Below, in pieces: positions 37,443-46,720 of a DNA stretch of 64,000 nt. The notes beneath the pieces were generated by a model that did not search any database, was not told the origin of the DNA, and worked only from the letters and a program-made list of their open reading frames with translations. This DNA comes from Mesorhizobium sp. C432A. Its GTDB lineage: Bacteria > Pseudomonadota > Alphaproteobacteria > Rhizobiales > Rhizobiaceae. The stretch is taken from the NCBI RefSeq assembly GCF_030323145.1, contig NZ_CP100470.1, positions 5,311,001 to 5,375,000 of the forward strand. Direction: 5' to 3'. Each line of letters begins with the position of its first letter. The stretch's first letter is position 1. Both the position numbers and the translations under genes were made by a program.

Positions 37443-38174
37443 CTACTGGCTAGGGCTAGAAAGCTCGAGGCCTGTGTCAGGCCATATGCGGATACCTTCA
37501 TTTCGAAGGGCCGAAATCGCTTCGACCGCCGCGTTGGGATCCATTTGCAGCACCTCGGCGGCATGCCGCAATTCTTCCTTGTCCCGCAGCCTGTTTACCA
37601 CCCAAGCCACCTTGCGCTCGATATCCACGCCATAGGCCGCCTTCGCCTTGCCAACAGCGTCGCTCGGGATTTCCTTATAGATGCCAACCAGCACTCCAAG
37701 ATCGATGGCATCGCGATATGCAATTGCACGGTCCTGACATCGATCCGCGTTCGCCAGCAACTTCTCGGCAAACATATCCGCCGGGACCAGGGCGGATACA
37801 TTCAGATCGTCGTCGAAATGGCCTCGCAGTTTTATGCGGCCTTCGCGGATGACTTCAAACTTGATCGTTTGGCCTTTCAACCGCACGATCGTCCGCAAGC
37901 CATATTGATCGATCTGGAAGTCCCGAACAGCCTCGACCGGCTCAGGAAAGAATGCTCTGACGCCACGTTCGGCTGCGGAGGTCCGCAATTCGCGATAGCC
38001 ATCACTGTCGGCACACAGGAAGTCCACATCCAGTGAGCGGCGATATTCCCCGAATTTCATAACGATCGCAGTGCCACCGCCGAACCAGCACTGGTTTGCG
38101 GTCAGGAAATGGCGATCCATCAACCCGAGCGCTTCGGCAATGATCTGGTGCTCGGGCCTCTTGAATTCCATCAT
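37443..38174 (-). CDS. AbiEii/AbiGii family nucleotidyltransferase toxin
   Basis: This 243-residue protein has the DUF1814/AbiEii core: GGGTAIVMKFGEYRRSLDVD with Phe next, near residue 32-52. It contains the GG-T-A and D-x-D patterns of DNA polymerase beta-like nucleotidyltransferases. Further conserved parts are DMFAEKLLANADRCQDRAIA and YRDAIDLGVL. Characterised members nucleotidylate tRNA or proteins and stop growth. The usual AbiEi antitoxin is absent. Instead a small unknown gene lies 59 bases upstream on the same strand. Base composition is less GC-rich than in the flanking genes. Confidence 0.85.
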   Translation of the reverse strand: MMEFKRPEHQIIAEALGLMDRHFLTANQCWFGGGTAIVMKFGEYRRSLDVDFLCADSDGYRELRTSAAERGVRAFFPEPVEAVRDFQIDQYGLRTIVRLKGQTIKFEVIREGRIKLRGHFDDDLNVSALVPADMFAEKLLANADRCQDRAIAYRDAIDLGVLVGIYKEIPSDAVGKAKAAYGVDIERKVAWVVNRLRDKEELRHAAEVLQMDPNAAVEAISALRNEGIRIWPDTGLELSSPSQ

Positions 38175-38233
38175 GACGCTCGCGGTGTGTCCTGTTGATA
38201 TTCCGGCTGCGAGGAACGATCAGGTGAGGGAAA

Positions 38234-38500
38234 TCAGCCGGCGGTCAAGAGCACGCCGTGACCGAATTTGTCTGCCAAACTTTGGATAAGCATCTTCTCA
38301 CGCACAGTAAGACGCTTTTGATCGACAAACCGCCAATTACGCTCATACAGCGCAAATGCCTCTTCGGCCGGAATCGGGCGTGCCGCATCGCGGTTCCAGG
38401 CGAGCGCCTGGAGCTCCGGAAACTCCGCAGGGACAATCATGGGCGCGATATCTGCGTTCATAATGCCCTTAACGTAGTGGATAGCGCTTAAAAAATCCAA
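38234..38500 (-). CDS. Small hypothetical protein, likely partner of AbiEii
   Basis: This gene encodes 88 residues (MDFLSAIHYVKGIMNADIAP at the start, ending LADKFGHGVLLTAG). A central RNWRFVDQKRLTVREKMLIQ segment is basic. I recognise no family. It is the first gene of a presumed two-gene unit with the AbiEii-type toxin and occupies the place where an antitoxin would be expected (inference from context). An internal ATG at 38461 is an alternative start. Confidence 0.65.
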   Translation of the reverse strand: MDFLSAIHYVKGIMNADIAPMIVPAEFPELQALAWNRDAARPIPAEEAFALYERNWRFVDQKRLTVREKMLIQSLADKFGHGVLLTAG

Positions 38501-38515
38501 CGCAGCAAGAAACCG

Positions 38516-39847
38516 CTAAGCCGGCAGCGCCTCGGAAAACTCTACCGGCCTGCCCTGCCCGGGCGTGACGATCTCGCCTTCCCACATCACGCGACGACCG
38601 CGCACGATGGTGCCGATCGGCCAGCCGGTGACTTCCTTGCCGTCATAGGGCGTCCAGCCGGCCCTGGAGCCGGCTTGCGCATTGGTGATGGTCTCGCGCC
38701 GCTGGAGGTCGACAATGGTGAAATCGGCATCGTAGCCGGCGGCGATGCGGCCTTTCCTGGCCATGCCGAAGATGCGCTGCGGGCCGTGGCTGGAGAGGTC
38801 GACGAAGCGCTGCAGGGTCAGCAGGCCTGAATTGACGTGGTCGAGCATGATCGGCACCAGCGTCTGCACCCCGGTCATGCCAGACGGTGAGGCCGGATAG
38901 GGCTTTGCCTTTTCGGCCAGCGTGTGGGGGGCGTGGTCGGAGCCGAGCACATCGACAATGCCTTGCGCAATGCCGTGCCAGACGCCGTCGCGATGGCGGG
39001 CCGCGCGAACCGGCGGATTCATCTGGATCAGCGTGCCCAGCCGCGCATAGTCGTCGGCGGTGAGCGTCAAATGGTGCGGCGTCGCCTCGCAGGTGGCGAC
39101 ATCCTTGTGCTGTTCGAGGAACACGATCTCTTCGGCAGTGGAGATGTGCAGGACATGGATGCGGGCGCGGGTGCTGCGCGCGATGCGCACCAGCCGCTCG
39201 GTGCAGCGCAAGGCCGCGATCTCGTCGCGCCAGACGGGGTGTGAGGACGGGTCGCCCTCGACGCGCAAGCCGAGGCGCTCGCGCAGCCGGAACTCGTCCT
39301 CCGAGTGAAAGGCGGCGCGGCGGCGGGTGTTGCGCAGGATCGATGCGACACCCTCGTCGTCCTCGACTAGCAGGTCGCCGGTGGACGAGCCCATGAACAC
39401 CTTTATCCCGGCAGCACCCGGCAGCCGCTCGAGCTCACCGACATCATTGGCATTCTCGCGTGTGCCGCCAACCCAGAAGGCGAAGTCGCAATGCATCCGG
39501 CTGGTGGCGCGGCGCACCTTGTCGGCAAGCGCCGCCTCGCTGGTGGTCAGCGGATTGGTGTTGGGCATTTCGAAGACGGCGGTGACCCCGCCCAGAACAG
39601 CGGCGCGAGATCCACTCTCGAGATCTTCCTTGTGCTCCAGCCCCGGCTCGCGAAAATGCACCTGGCTGTCAACGACGCCGGGCAGGACGTGCAGCCCGCG
39701 ACAGTCGATCGCTTCGCCGGCCGAAGCTTGGCGAAGATCGCCCATTGCGACGATGCGACCACCCTTGACGCCGACATCGCGCGCGCCCTCGCCATCATGG
39801 TTGACCACCGTGCCGCCTGTCAGGATGAGGTCGTAGGTGGTGGCCAT
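38516..39847 (-). CDS. Dihydroorotase-like amidohydrolase
   Basis: The 443-residue product has the dihydroorotase/hydantoinase TIM barrel: VLPGVVDSQVHFREPGLEHK near residue 55, VFEMPNTNPLTT near 90, HVLHISTAEE near 237, and the catalytic Asp in VLGSDHAPHT near 310. The canonical DxHxH metal motif is DSQVH here, with Gln in place of the first His. Other expected ligands are present. Family members of this type are annotated dihydroorotase in rhizobia, but the altered motif leaves the activity uncertain. It is divergent from ygfZ, with 82 bases between starts. Confidence 0.85.
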   Translation of the reverse strand: MATTYDLILTGGTVVNHDGEGARDVGVKGGRIVAMGDLRQASAGEAIDCRGLHVLPGVVDSQVHFREPGLEHKEDLESGSRAAVLGGVTAVFEMPNTNPLTTSEAALADKVRRATSRMHCDFAFWVGGTRENANDVGELERLPGAAGIKVFMGSSTGDLLVEDDEGVASILRNTRRRAAFHSEDEFRLRERLGLRVEGDPSSHPVWRDEIAALRCTERLVRIARSTRARIHVLHISTAEEIVFLEQHKDVATCEATPHHLTLTADDYARLGTLIQMNPPVRAARHRDGVWHGIAQGIVDVLGSDHAPHTLAEKAKPYPASPSGMTGVQTLVPIMLDHVNSGLLTLQRFVDLSSHGPQRIFGMARKGRIAAGYDADFTIVDLQRRETITNAQAGSRAGWTPYDGKEVTGWPIGTIVRGRRVMWEGEIVTPGQGRPVEFSEALPA

Positions 39848-39929
39848 GGGCGTTCGGTCTCTTGCGGGGGGAGTATCGTCGGCTTACGTAAAGGCCGCCC
39901 GTTTTGCAAGATCAGGTTCTTTGCCACCC

Positions 39930-40790
39930 ATGCCTTTTGCCCTGCTCAAAGACCGCGCTCTCATTTCCGTGTCAGGCCCGGATGCCGAGCATTTTTTGCA
40001 GAACATCCTCACCACCGACCTCGACACGCTGGCCGTCGACGCGGCAAAGCCCGGTGCGCTGCTTTCGCCGCAAGGCAAGATCCTGTTTGATTTCCTGATC
40101 TCGCGTAGCGGCGAAGACGCATTCCGGCTGGATTGCCGTGCCGATATCGCAGACGACTTCCTGCGCCGGCTGATGCTTTACAAGCTGCGCGCCAAGGCCG
40201 AGATTGCTAGGCAGGATCAAGTGCTTGTGACGGTTGCCTGGGGCGATGATTCAAGCGCCTCACCTTCTGATTCAACGACACTTGCCGATGTCCGCTTCCG
40301 CGATGTGGTTGTGAGCCGTTCCTATGGCGGCGCATCCGCAGGTGGCGACCCGGCTGCGTGGAAGGCGCTCCGCATCGCCAAAGGCATTGCCGAAAGCGGT
40401 TCCGATTATCAGCTCGGCGATGCCTTCCCTCACGACGTGCTGCTCGACGAGACCGGCGGCGTCGGCTTCAAGAAAGGCTGCTATGTCGGCCAGGAAGTGG
40501 TCTCGCGCATGCAGCATCGCGGCACCGCCAGGCGCCGCGTGCTGATCGTTTCGGCCGACCGCGCCTTACCCGCGCCCGGCACGGAGCTGACGGTTGCGGG
40601 GCGGCCGGTCGGCACGCTCGGCTCGACCGCGGGCACGGCCGGACTCGCCATTGCCCGCATCGACCGGGTCAAGGCGGCGCTCGACGCTGGCCAGCCGGTA
40701 CTGGCCGGTGATGTCACCGTCTCGCTCGCCATCCCGGCCTGGGCGCAGTTCAGCTTTCCCAGGGAAGCCATCGGCGCGGAGGATGCCTGA
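39930..40790 (+). CDS. ygfZ: Folate-binding protein YgfZ
   Basis: YgfZ is a GcvT-like tetrahydrofolate-binding protein that supports assembly or repair of some Fe-S enzymes. The 286-residue product carries the family signature KKGCYVGQEVVSRMQHRG near residue 178 (K-G-C-Y-x-G-Q-E). The ATG at 39930 gives the conserved start MPFALLKDRALISVSGPDA. The longer frame from 39837 runs into the divergent gene. Its stop overlaps the start of the HD hydrolase gene as TGATG, so the two are coupled. Confidence 0.93.
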   Translation: MPFALLKDRALISVSGPDAEHFLQNILTTDLDTLAVDAAKPGALLSPQGKILFDFLISRSGEDAFRLDCRADIADDFLRRLMLYKLRAKAEIARQDQVLVTVAWGDDSSASPSDSTTLADVRFRDVVVSRSYGGASAGGDPAAWKALRIAKGIAESGSDYQLGDAFPHDVLLDETGGVGFKKGCYVGQEVVSRMQHRGTARRRVLIVSADRALPAPGTELTVAGRPVGTLGSTAGTAGLAIARIDRVKAALDAGQPVLAGDVTVSLAIPAWAQFSFPREAIGAEDA

Positions 40791-41428
40791 TGGCTGCCGA
40801 TCGCGTCGGAGCGCCACCGCGCGCGTGGCAGCGCATGCTGTCGGGACGGCGGCTCGACCTGCTCGACCCCTCGCCGCTCGACATCGAAATCTCCGACATC
40901 GCCCACGGGCTTGCCCGCGTCGCCCGCTGGAACGGCCAGACCCGCGGCGATCACGCCTTTTCGGTTGCCCAGCATTCGCTGCTGGTCGAGGCGCTGTTCA
41001 GCGAGTTGCAGCCGGACGCCTCGGCCAACGCTCAGTTGGCAGCACTGCTGCATGACGCGCCGGAATATGTCATCGGCGACATGATCTCGCCGTTCAAATC
41101 GGTAATGGGCGGCTCCTACAAGGAGTGTGAGCTGCGTCTCCAGCGCGCCATCCATCAGCGCTTTTCGCTGCCGCCCGAACTCGGCGTCGGCTTGCGCAAG
41201 GAGATCAAGCGCGCCGACCAGATCGCCGCCTATTACGAGGCGACGCTGCTTGCCGGTTTCTCGACCGCGGAAGCAACCGAGTTCTTCGGCCGGCCGCGCG
41301 GGTTCAATGCCGACCGCTTCGACTTTAAGCCGCACTCGGTGACCTCGGCGCAAGCTGCCTTCCTCAAACGCTACGCAACGCTTGAAAAGCAACGCCAGGC
41401 AACGGTTGCCGTGCATTCGGCGCAGTGA
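40790..41428 (+). CDS. HD domain hydrolase (YfbR-like)
   Basis: The 212-residue product has the HD superfamily metal site: RGDHAFSVAQHSLLVEALF near residue 51 provides the first His, and ALLHDAPEYVIGDMISPFK near residue 85 provides the HD pair, with the family DxxE/D pattern later. YfbR-type enzymes are 5'-nucleotidases for deoxynucleoside monophosphates. It is translationally coupled to ygfZ by TGATG. No membrane or signal segment is present. Confidence 0.9.
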   Translation: MAADRVGAPPRAWQRMLSGRRLDLLDPSPLDIEISDIAHGLARVARWNGQTRGDHAFSVAQHSLLVEALFSELQPDASANAQLAALLHDAPEYVIGDMISPFKSVMGGSYKECELRLQRAIHQRFSLPPELGVGLRKEIKRADQIAAYYEATLLAGFSTAEATEFFGRPRGFNADRFDFKPHSVTSAQAAFLKRYATLEKQRQATVAVHSAQ

Positions 41429-41495
41429 ACATACGCTAAATTAACCAGCGGTAACCACAGTACCGGGTTTCGATCACGGTCAGCAGGCACGCCTC

Positions 41496-43628
41496 ATGTC
41501 CGTTGCGCACGTCAAGGGTGGTTCGCCCGTCCGCAGACGGGGAGCCGGAGGCGTCGCCGCGCCACGGCAGATCGCCGACGAACTGCGCCACCAGAACGAG
41601 CGCTTTTCCGCGGCCGTCGAGAATATGTCGCATGGGCTGTGCATGTTCGACGCCGACGAGCGGATGATCATCTGCAACGGCAACTATATCAGCATCTTCT
41701 CCCTCGACGCGAAGATCGTGCGGCCCGGCATCGCGTTCCTGGACATTCTAAAGCACAGCGTCGACATCGGTGTCGCCTCACAGAGCGCCGAAGACCTGTA
41801 TGCCATCCGCAAGCCCTATATCGAGCGCGCGCAAGCCTCGACCTACGAGGAAATACTGTCGGACGGACGCATCGTTTCCATCACGCACCGGCCGCTGGCC
41901 TCAGGCGGCTGGGTGTCGATCTATGAGGACATTACGGAGCAAAGGCGGGCCGAGCAGGAACTGAAGGAGCAGCACCGCCGCTTCGATGCGGCGCTCGCCA
42001 ACATGTCGCAAGGCCTGTTGATGTACGACGCCGAAGGCACGCTGATCGTGCGCAACCAGCGCTTCCTCGACCTCTACAAGGTCACGCCTGACGACTTCCC
42101 GCTCGGCATGAGCCAGCGCGCCCTGCTCGAACAGATGGTGCGACTGCGCATCTATCCGTCGATGGACATCGACGGCGAGATCGCCAACACCAGAGCCAGC
42201 CTGCAGGCCGGTGAGGAGCGTTCGACAGACCGCAGCCTTGCCGATGGCCGAACGCTGCTGGTTGCGCGCCGGCCGCTTGCCGGTGGCGGCTGGGTGGCGA
42301 CCTTCGAAGACATCACCGAGCGCCGGCGCGCCGAAGAGCGCATGAGCCACCTTGCCCATTACGACACGCTGACCGACCTGCCCAACCGATCGATGTTTCG
42401 CGAACGGCTCGACCAGGCGATGGCCGGCGATACACCGTTGGCGATCTTCTCGCTCGACCTCGATCGCTTCAAGGCCGTCAACGACACCTGGGGACACCCG
42501 GCCGGTGACTGGCTGCTGAAATGCGTGGCGGAGCGGTTGCGGCACAGCCTGCGCAGCGACACCGATGTGGTCGCCCGCCTCGGTGGCGACGAGTTCGCCA
42601 TCCTGCAGTTCAATCCCAAAGGCGCCACCGATGCGGAACAACTGGCAAAACGCATCGTCGCTGTCGTCAGCCAGCCGTTTCGCGACAAGGGCCGCGACAT
42701 GCATGTCGGCATCAGCCTTGGCATCGCGCTGTATCCCGGTGACGGCAAGGACGCCGACACGCTTTTGAAGAACGCCGACATGGCGCTTTACAGCGGTAAG
42801 AGCGAAGGCCGCAACGTCTACCGCTTTTTCGAGCCCGGCATGGATGCCTTGGTGCGGGCGCGCCTGGCGCTCGAAACCGATCTCGAGACGGCACTGAAGC
42901 GGCGGGAGTTCGTGCTGGAGTTCCAGCCGATCACCAACATCGCGTCGGGCAAGATCGTCGGCGCCGAAGCGTTGATGCGGTGGAATTCACCGACGCGCGG
43001 CCTGGTGGCGCCCGACGATTTCATCGCAGCCGCCGAAGACAGCGGGCTGATCGTTCCGCTGGGCGAATGGGCGCTGAAACAGGCCTGCAGCGTGGCCGCC
43101 GGCTGGCCGCCTGGAATGCGCATCGCCGTCAATGTCTCGGCAGTGCAGATCAGAAGCGCCGACTTTGCCCGCAGCGTGATTTCGGCGCTGGCCGTTTCCG
43201 GCGTGCCGGCCAGCCGGCTCGAACTGGAAATCACCGAGACCGTGCTGATGGATGAGAGCGAGACGGTGCTGAAGACGCTGAGACAGCTGCGCGAACTCGG
43301 TATCCGCATCGCGCTCGACGATTTCGGCACCGGCTATTCGTCGCTCGGCTATCTCAGGCGTTTTCCCGTCGACAAGATCAAGATCGACCGCTCCTTCATC
43401 CACGATATCGACAACAAGGACACGGCGGCGATCGTGCGCACGATCATCGGGCTTGGTGCCGAACTTGGCATCACCGTCACCGCCGAAGGCGTCGAGACCG
43501 AAGCGCAGCTCGACATATTGCGCAAGGCTGGCTGCGTCGAGGTGCAGGGCTTTCTGATCGGCATGCCGTCAAAGGCCGCCGACATGGCTCGACTTCTCAA
43601 GACGAGGGCAGCGTCCCGGCGCGCCTGA
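41496..43628 (+). CDS. PAS-PAS-GGDEF-EAL cyclic-di-GMP enzyme
   Basis: This 710-residue cytoplasmic sensor has two PAS-like domains (about 30-150 and 155-275, both with ANMSQGLLMYDAEG-type starts). A GGDEF domain follows with intact ARLGGDEFAI near residue 363 and an EAL domain with AEALMRW near 490. The EAL catalytic set is complete: NVSAVQI, ELEITETVLMD, DDFGTGYSS, DKIKIDRSFI and EGVETE. The canonical RxxD inhibitory site five residues before GGDEF is SDTD here and so is not conserved. Both synthase and phosphodiesterase activity are possible. The 3' end overlaps the AraC gene by 32 bases. Confidence 0.93.
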   Translation: MSVAHVKGGSPVRRRGAGGVAAPRQIADELRHQNERFSAAVENMSHGLCMFDADERMIICNGNYISIFSLDAKIVRPGIAFLDILKHSVDIGVASQSAEDLYAIRKPYIERAQASTYEEILSDGRIVSITHRPLASGGWVSIYEDITEQRRAEQELKEQHRRFDAALANMSQGLLMYDAEGTLIVRNQRFLDLYKVTPDDFPLGMSQRALLEQMVRLRIYPSMDIDGEIANTRASLQAGEERSTDRSLADGRTLLVARRPLAGGGWVATFEDITERRRAEERMSHLAHYDTLTDLPNRSMFRERLDQAMAGDTPLAIFSLDLDRFKAVNDTWGHPAGDWLLKCVAERLRHSLRSDTDVVARLGGDEFAILQFNPKGATDAEQLAKRIVAVVSQPFRDKGRDMHVGISLGIALYPGDGKDADTLLKNADMALYSGKSEGRNVYRFFEPGMDALVRARLALETDLETALKRREFVLEFQPITNIASGKIVGAEALMRWNSPTRGLVAPDDFIAAAEDSGLIVPLGEWALKQACSVAAGWPPGMRIAVNVSAVQIRSADFARSVISALAVSGVPASRLELEITETVLMDESETVLKTLRQLRELGIRIALDDFGTGYSSLGYLRRFPVDKIKIDRSFIHDIDNKDTAAIVRTIIGLGAELGITVTAEGVETEAQLDILRKAGCVEVQGFLIGMPSKAADMARLLKTRAASRRA

Positions 43629-44451
43629 ACATCCCCGGCGTCATTCCATGCGCGGCGCGGAAGGTGCGCGAGAGATGGCTTTGGTCGGAGAAGCCGGCCG
43701 CAAAGGCGGCACCGGCGAGATCTGAACCTTGCCGGATCAGCAGATCGGCACGGCGCAGCCTGCGGTCACGGATGAAGGCAGCAGGGGTGAGACCCAGCAC
43801 TTTCCTGAAATCGCGGATAACTTGAAAGCGCGTCACGCCTGCGGCTTCAGCGAGCCGCTGCAAATCGAGGCCCGAGTTCAGATGGTCTTCGATGACCTGT
43901 TCATAGACCCGGAGCCGGCTTTTCGATCCGAAGCTTTCGACCGCCTCGCGCCGCCGGCCGCCCCAATCGCCATGGCGCAGGATGAGCTTGCGCAAGGCGA
44001 TCAGCATGGATGTTTCGGCGCTCGTGGCATCACCCGATGTCGAAGCCAAGTGCGCGACGCCTACTGCCTGGACGAGATCGGCATCATCTACGATCGCTTG
44101 TGAAAACAACGGCGGGCGATCCTGCCCGAGTTCGTCCGCGATCGCACCCACGAGCGAGGCCGAGGGATAGAAGGTGCGGTAAGCCCAGCCCTGGTCGGCG
44201 CCCGCCTCGCCGTCATGCCATATCTCCGGATTGACGAGCAGAACCGTGCCCGACGGCGCGAGGACAGTCTCGTTGCCGATGCGGACCCGCTCGCACCCTT
44301 GCGTGATCAGGGCGACGACATAGGTCGGGTGCGTGTGCAGCTGGTAGCGATGCCGCGTGAAGCGCGCCTTGAGCATGCCAAGATCGCGAAAGCGCGGATG
44401 ACGCCAGAACTGCGTCGTCTCCTGAGGCTGTTGAATTCCAGACACGGTCAA
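43597..44451 (-). CDS. AraC family transcriptional regulator
   Basis: The protein has 284 residues. An N-terminal cupin-like sensing domain (HTHPTYVVALITQGCERVRI near residue 39) precedes two helix-turn-helix units (DLQRLAEAAGVTRFQVIRDF and LAGAAFAAGFSDQSHLSRTF) in the last 100 residues. The position divergent from the M20 amidohydrolase gene, 85 bases away, suggests it controls that gene (inference). It converges on and overlaps the cyclic-di-GMP gene by 32 bases. Confidence 0.92.
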   Translation of the reverse strand: MTVSGIQQPQETTQFWRHPRFRDLGMLKARFTRHRYQLHTHPTYVVALITQGCERVRIGNETVLAPSGTVLLVNPEIWHDGEAGADQGWAYRTFYPSASLVGAIADELGQDRPPLFSQAIVDDADLVQAVGVAHLASTSGDATSAETSMLIALRKLILRHGDWGGRRREAVESFGSKSRLRVYEQVIEDHLNSGLDLQRLAEAAGVTRFQVIRDFRKVLGLTPAAFIRDRRLRRADLLIRQGSDLAGAAFAAGFSDQSHLSRTFRAAHGMTPGMFRRAGTLPSS

Positions 44452-44536
44452 TCCTGTTCAAGACGCTGCCGGCGCAAATCCTTTACGTGCTGGCATCGAC
44501 AAGGCCGAATTTACGATAGCCGGCAAGGAGAGCGCA

Positions 44537-45703
44537 ATGCTGCACAACGACCCCATCGCCGCCCTCACCCCGCAGGTGGTGGAATGGCGGCATCACATCC
44601 ACGCCAACCCCGAACTCGGTTTCCAAGAGTATGAGACCGCGCGCTTCGTCGCCGACAAGCTGCGCACCTTCGGGCTTGACGAGGTTCATGAAGGCATAGG
44701 CGGCACCGGCGTGGTTGGCGTCCTCAGAGGACGACCAGGCGTGCGCGCCATCGGGCTTCGGGCCGAACTCGATGCCTTGCCCGTGCTGGAGAAGACCGGA
44801 CTGCCCCACGCGTCGAAAAAAGACGGCGTGATGCATGCCTGCGGCCACGACGGGCACATCGCGATGCTGCTCGGCGCCGCCAAGCTGCTCGCCGACAACA
44901 GAGCCTTCGACGGCACCGTCTGTTTCATCTTCCAGCCGGCGGAAGAAAATGAAGGCGGCGCCATGCGGATGATCGAGGACGGACTGTTCGAGCGCTTCCC
45001 CGTGGAAGCCGTCTACGCCGTCCACAACTGGCCGGGGCTGCCGCTCGGAAAGATCGCGGCCCGTGCCGGGTCGATGATGGCGGCCGTCGACACTTTCGAA
45101 CTGAACTTTGAGGGGGCCGGCGCGCATGCCGCCATGCCGCAGCTAGGCGACGATCCCGTGCTCGCGGCCGGCGCCTTCGTTCAAGCCGTGCAGCGCATCG
45201 TCAGCCGTTCGGTCGACCCGCAAATGGCGCTGGTCGTTTCGATCACCCAGATCCATGGCGGCAATGTCGGCAACATCGTGCCGGGCAAGGTCTGGCTGCA
45301 GGGAACCTGCCGCTTCTTCGAGCCCACTTTGTCGGACCATTGCGAAAGGCTGATCGGCGACATCGCGCAAGGCATTGCCTCGGCGCATGCACTCACCGCC
45401 AAGCTCGCCTACAAGAAAGGCTACCCGCCGCTGGTCAACACGTCGGCTGCCACTGACCGGGCCGTCCAGGCGGCAACCGCGGTTATCGGCCGCGAGCAGG
45501 TCGAGACCGCATTCAACCCGAGCCTCGGCTGCGAGGATTTTGCCTACATGGTCCGCGAAGCCGGCGGCTGCTATGCCTGGGTCGGCGCAGGAGCGGTCAG
45601 ACTGGGCGAAGGGCTGCACGGCGATCGCTATGTCTTCAACGACGCCATCGTCCCCACCGTGCTCCGCTATTTCGTCACGCTCGTTGAGCAGACGCTACGC
45701 TGA
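44537..45703 (+). CDS. M20 family amidohydrolase (hippurate hydrolase-like)
   Basis: This is a metallopeptidase-fold amidohydrolase of 388 residues. HHIHANPELGFQEYETARFV starts the catalytic domain near residue 16, GVMHACGHDGHIAMLLGAA near 98 holds the metal-binding Cys and His, and QPAEENEGGAMRMIEDGL near 135 the catalytic Glu pair. The dimerisation domain is inserted at about 185-300. The family removes acyl groups from amino acids such as hippurate or indole-3-acetyl conjugates. An AraC gene is divergent, so it is probably substrate-inducible. Confidence 0.92.
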   Translation: MLHNDPIAALTPQVVEWRHHIHANPELGFQEYETARFVADKLRTFGLDEVHEGIGGTGVVGVLRGRPGVRAIGLRAELDALPVLEKTGLPHASKKDGVMHACGHDGHIAMLLGAAKLLADNRAFDGTVCFIFQPAEENEGGAMRMIEDGLFERFPVEAVYAVHNWPGLPLGKIAARAGSMMAAVDTFELNFEGAGAHAAMPQLGDDPVLAAGAFVQAVQRIVSRSVDPQMALVVSITQIHGGNVGNIVPGKVWLQGTCRFFEPTLSDHCERLIGDIAQGIASAHALTAKLAYKKGYPPLVNTSAATDRAVQAATAVIGREQVETAFNPSLGCEDFAYMVREAGGCYAWVGAGAVRLGEGLHGDRYVFNDAIVPTVLRYFVTLVEQTLR

Positions 45704-45715
45704 CGGCCGAGCGCC

Positions 45716-46633
45716 TCAGCGCAAAGTCTCGACGTATTTCTCGTGGAAGCTGACATAGCCGGGTTGGACGACTTTGAGATGGCGCTCGATCAGCAGGTGG
45801 AAGGCCGGCAGCTGATGGAAGGGCACGCCGGGATTGGCGTGGTGCTCGGCGTGATACGGCATGTTCCAGGCGACTTTGCGCACCAGCCAGTTGGTCAGCG
45901 TGGTGCGGGTGTTTTCCAGCATGTTGGCGACAAGCGGGCAGCGGCCATGCTCGGCCAGCAGATAGAGCCTGAGGAAGGGCTGGCCGAGCAGCGCCGGCAC
46001 GATCCAGACATAGAGCAGTACACTTGCCTCGAACCACAGGGCTAGCGCGGCGACCACGACATAGAAAGCGATCATGGCGCGGGCTTCAGTGCGCACCTTG
46101 GGCAGGCCTTTCGGCGGCACGTAGCTGTCGTGGCAGCCGCCAATCGCGTTGGTGTAGAGTGTCTGCAAATGCCCCCACCACACCGGCAGGCCCGAGACGT
46201 GGACGATGTATTGCCGCATCGTCTCCGGTTTCGGGAAGGCGAGTTCCGGATCGGTCTCTGGATCCTGGGTGAAACGGTGATGGGCGAAGTGGAAATAGCG
46301 AAACCAGTCGGCGGGCAGCGCGATCGCCAGGCTGCAGACCCTTGCGGCGGCATCGTTGAGCCACTGCGTCTCGAACGCCGTCCTGTGCACCGTCTCATGC
46401 AGCAGCGTGAACAGGAAGACGATAAGAATGCCTTGCGGCAACATCAACAGCGGCCAGTACGACACCTTGGCCGCAATCAGCCCGCCGATAGCCACAATCG
46501 CGCCGAGATGGAAGGCGAGTTGGACCAGACCCGGCCCGTCCGACTTGCCGGTCAGGCGGCTGCGCTGCTCATTGGTCAGAGACGCGACGACGTCGCGATG
46601 GTCTCTGGGTTCAAACTGGGCCGATACGGTCAT
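45716..46633 (-). CDS. Fatty acid desaturase
   Basis: The 305-residue membrane protein has all three His boxes of the membrane desaturase family: TLLHETVHRTAF near residue 85, HFAHHRFTQDPETDP near 120 and NMPYHAEHHANPGVPFHQLP near 265, for a di-iron site. Four hydrophobic segments separate the boxes. Substrate (fatty acid, lipid or sterol side chain) is not readable. It converges on the M20 gene with a 12-base gap and is divergent from a LysR gene. Confidence 0.9.
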   Translation of the reverse strand: MTVSAQFEPRDHRDVVASLTNEQRSRLTGKSDGPGLVQLAFHLGAIVAIGGLIAAKVSYWPLLMLPQGILIVFLFTLLHETVHRTAFETQWLNDAAARVCSLAIALPADWFRYFHFAHHRFTQDPETDPELAFPKPETMRQYIVHVSGLPVWWGHLQTLYTNAIGGCHDSYVPPKGLPKVRTEARAMIAFYVVVAALALWFEASVLLYVWIVPALLGQPFLRLYLLAEHGRCPLVANMLENTRTTLTNWLVRKVAWNMPYHAEHHANPGVPFHQLPAFHLLIERHLKVVQPGYVSFHEKYVETLR

Positions 46634-46720
46634 GGCGCCAAGCTACTCGAATAAGAAAGCTTTCGAAAGACGAGGATTTCTGCGACACAGATAAGCTGAC
46701 CTTACCTATCGGATCACCCA

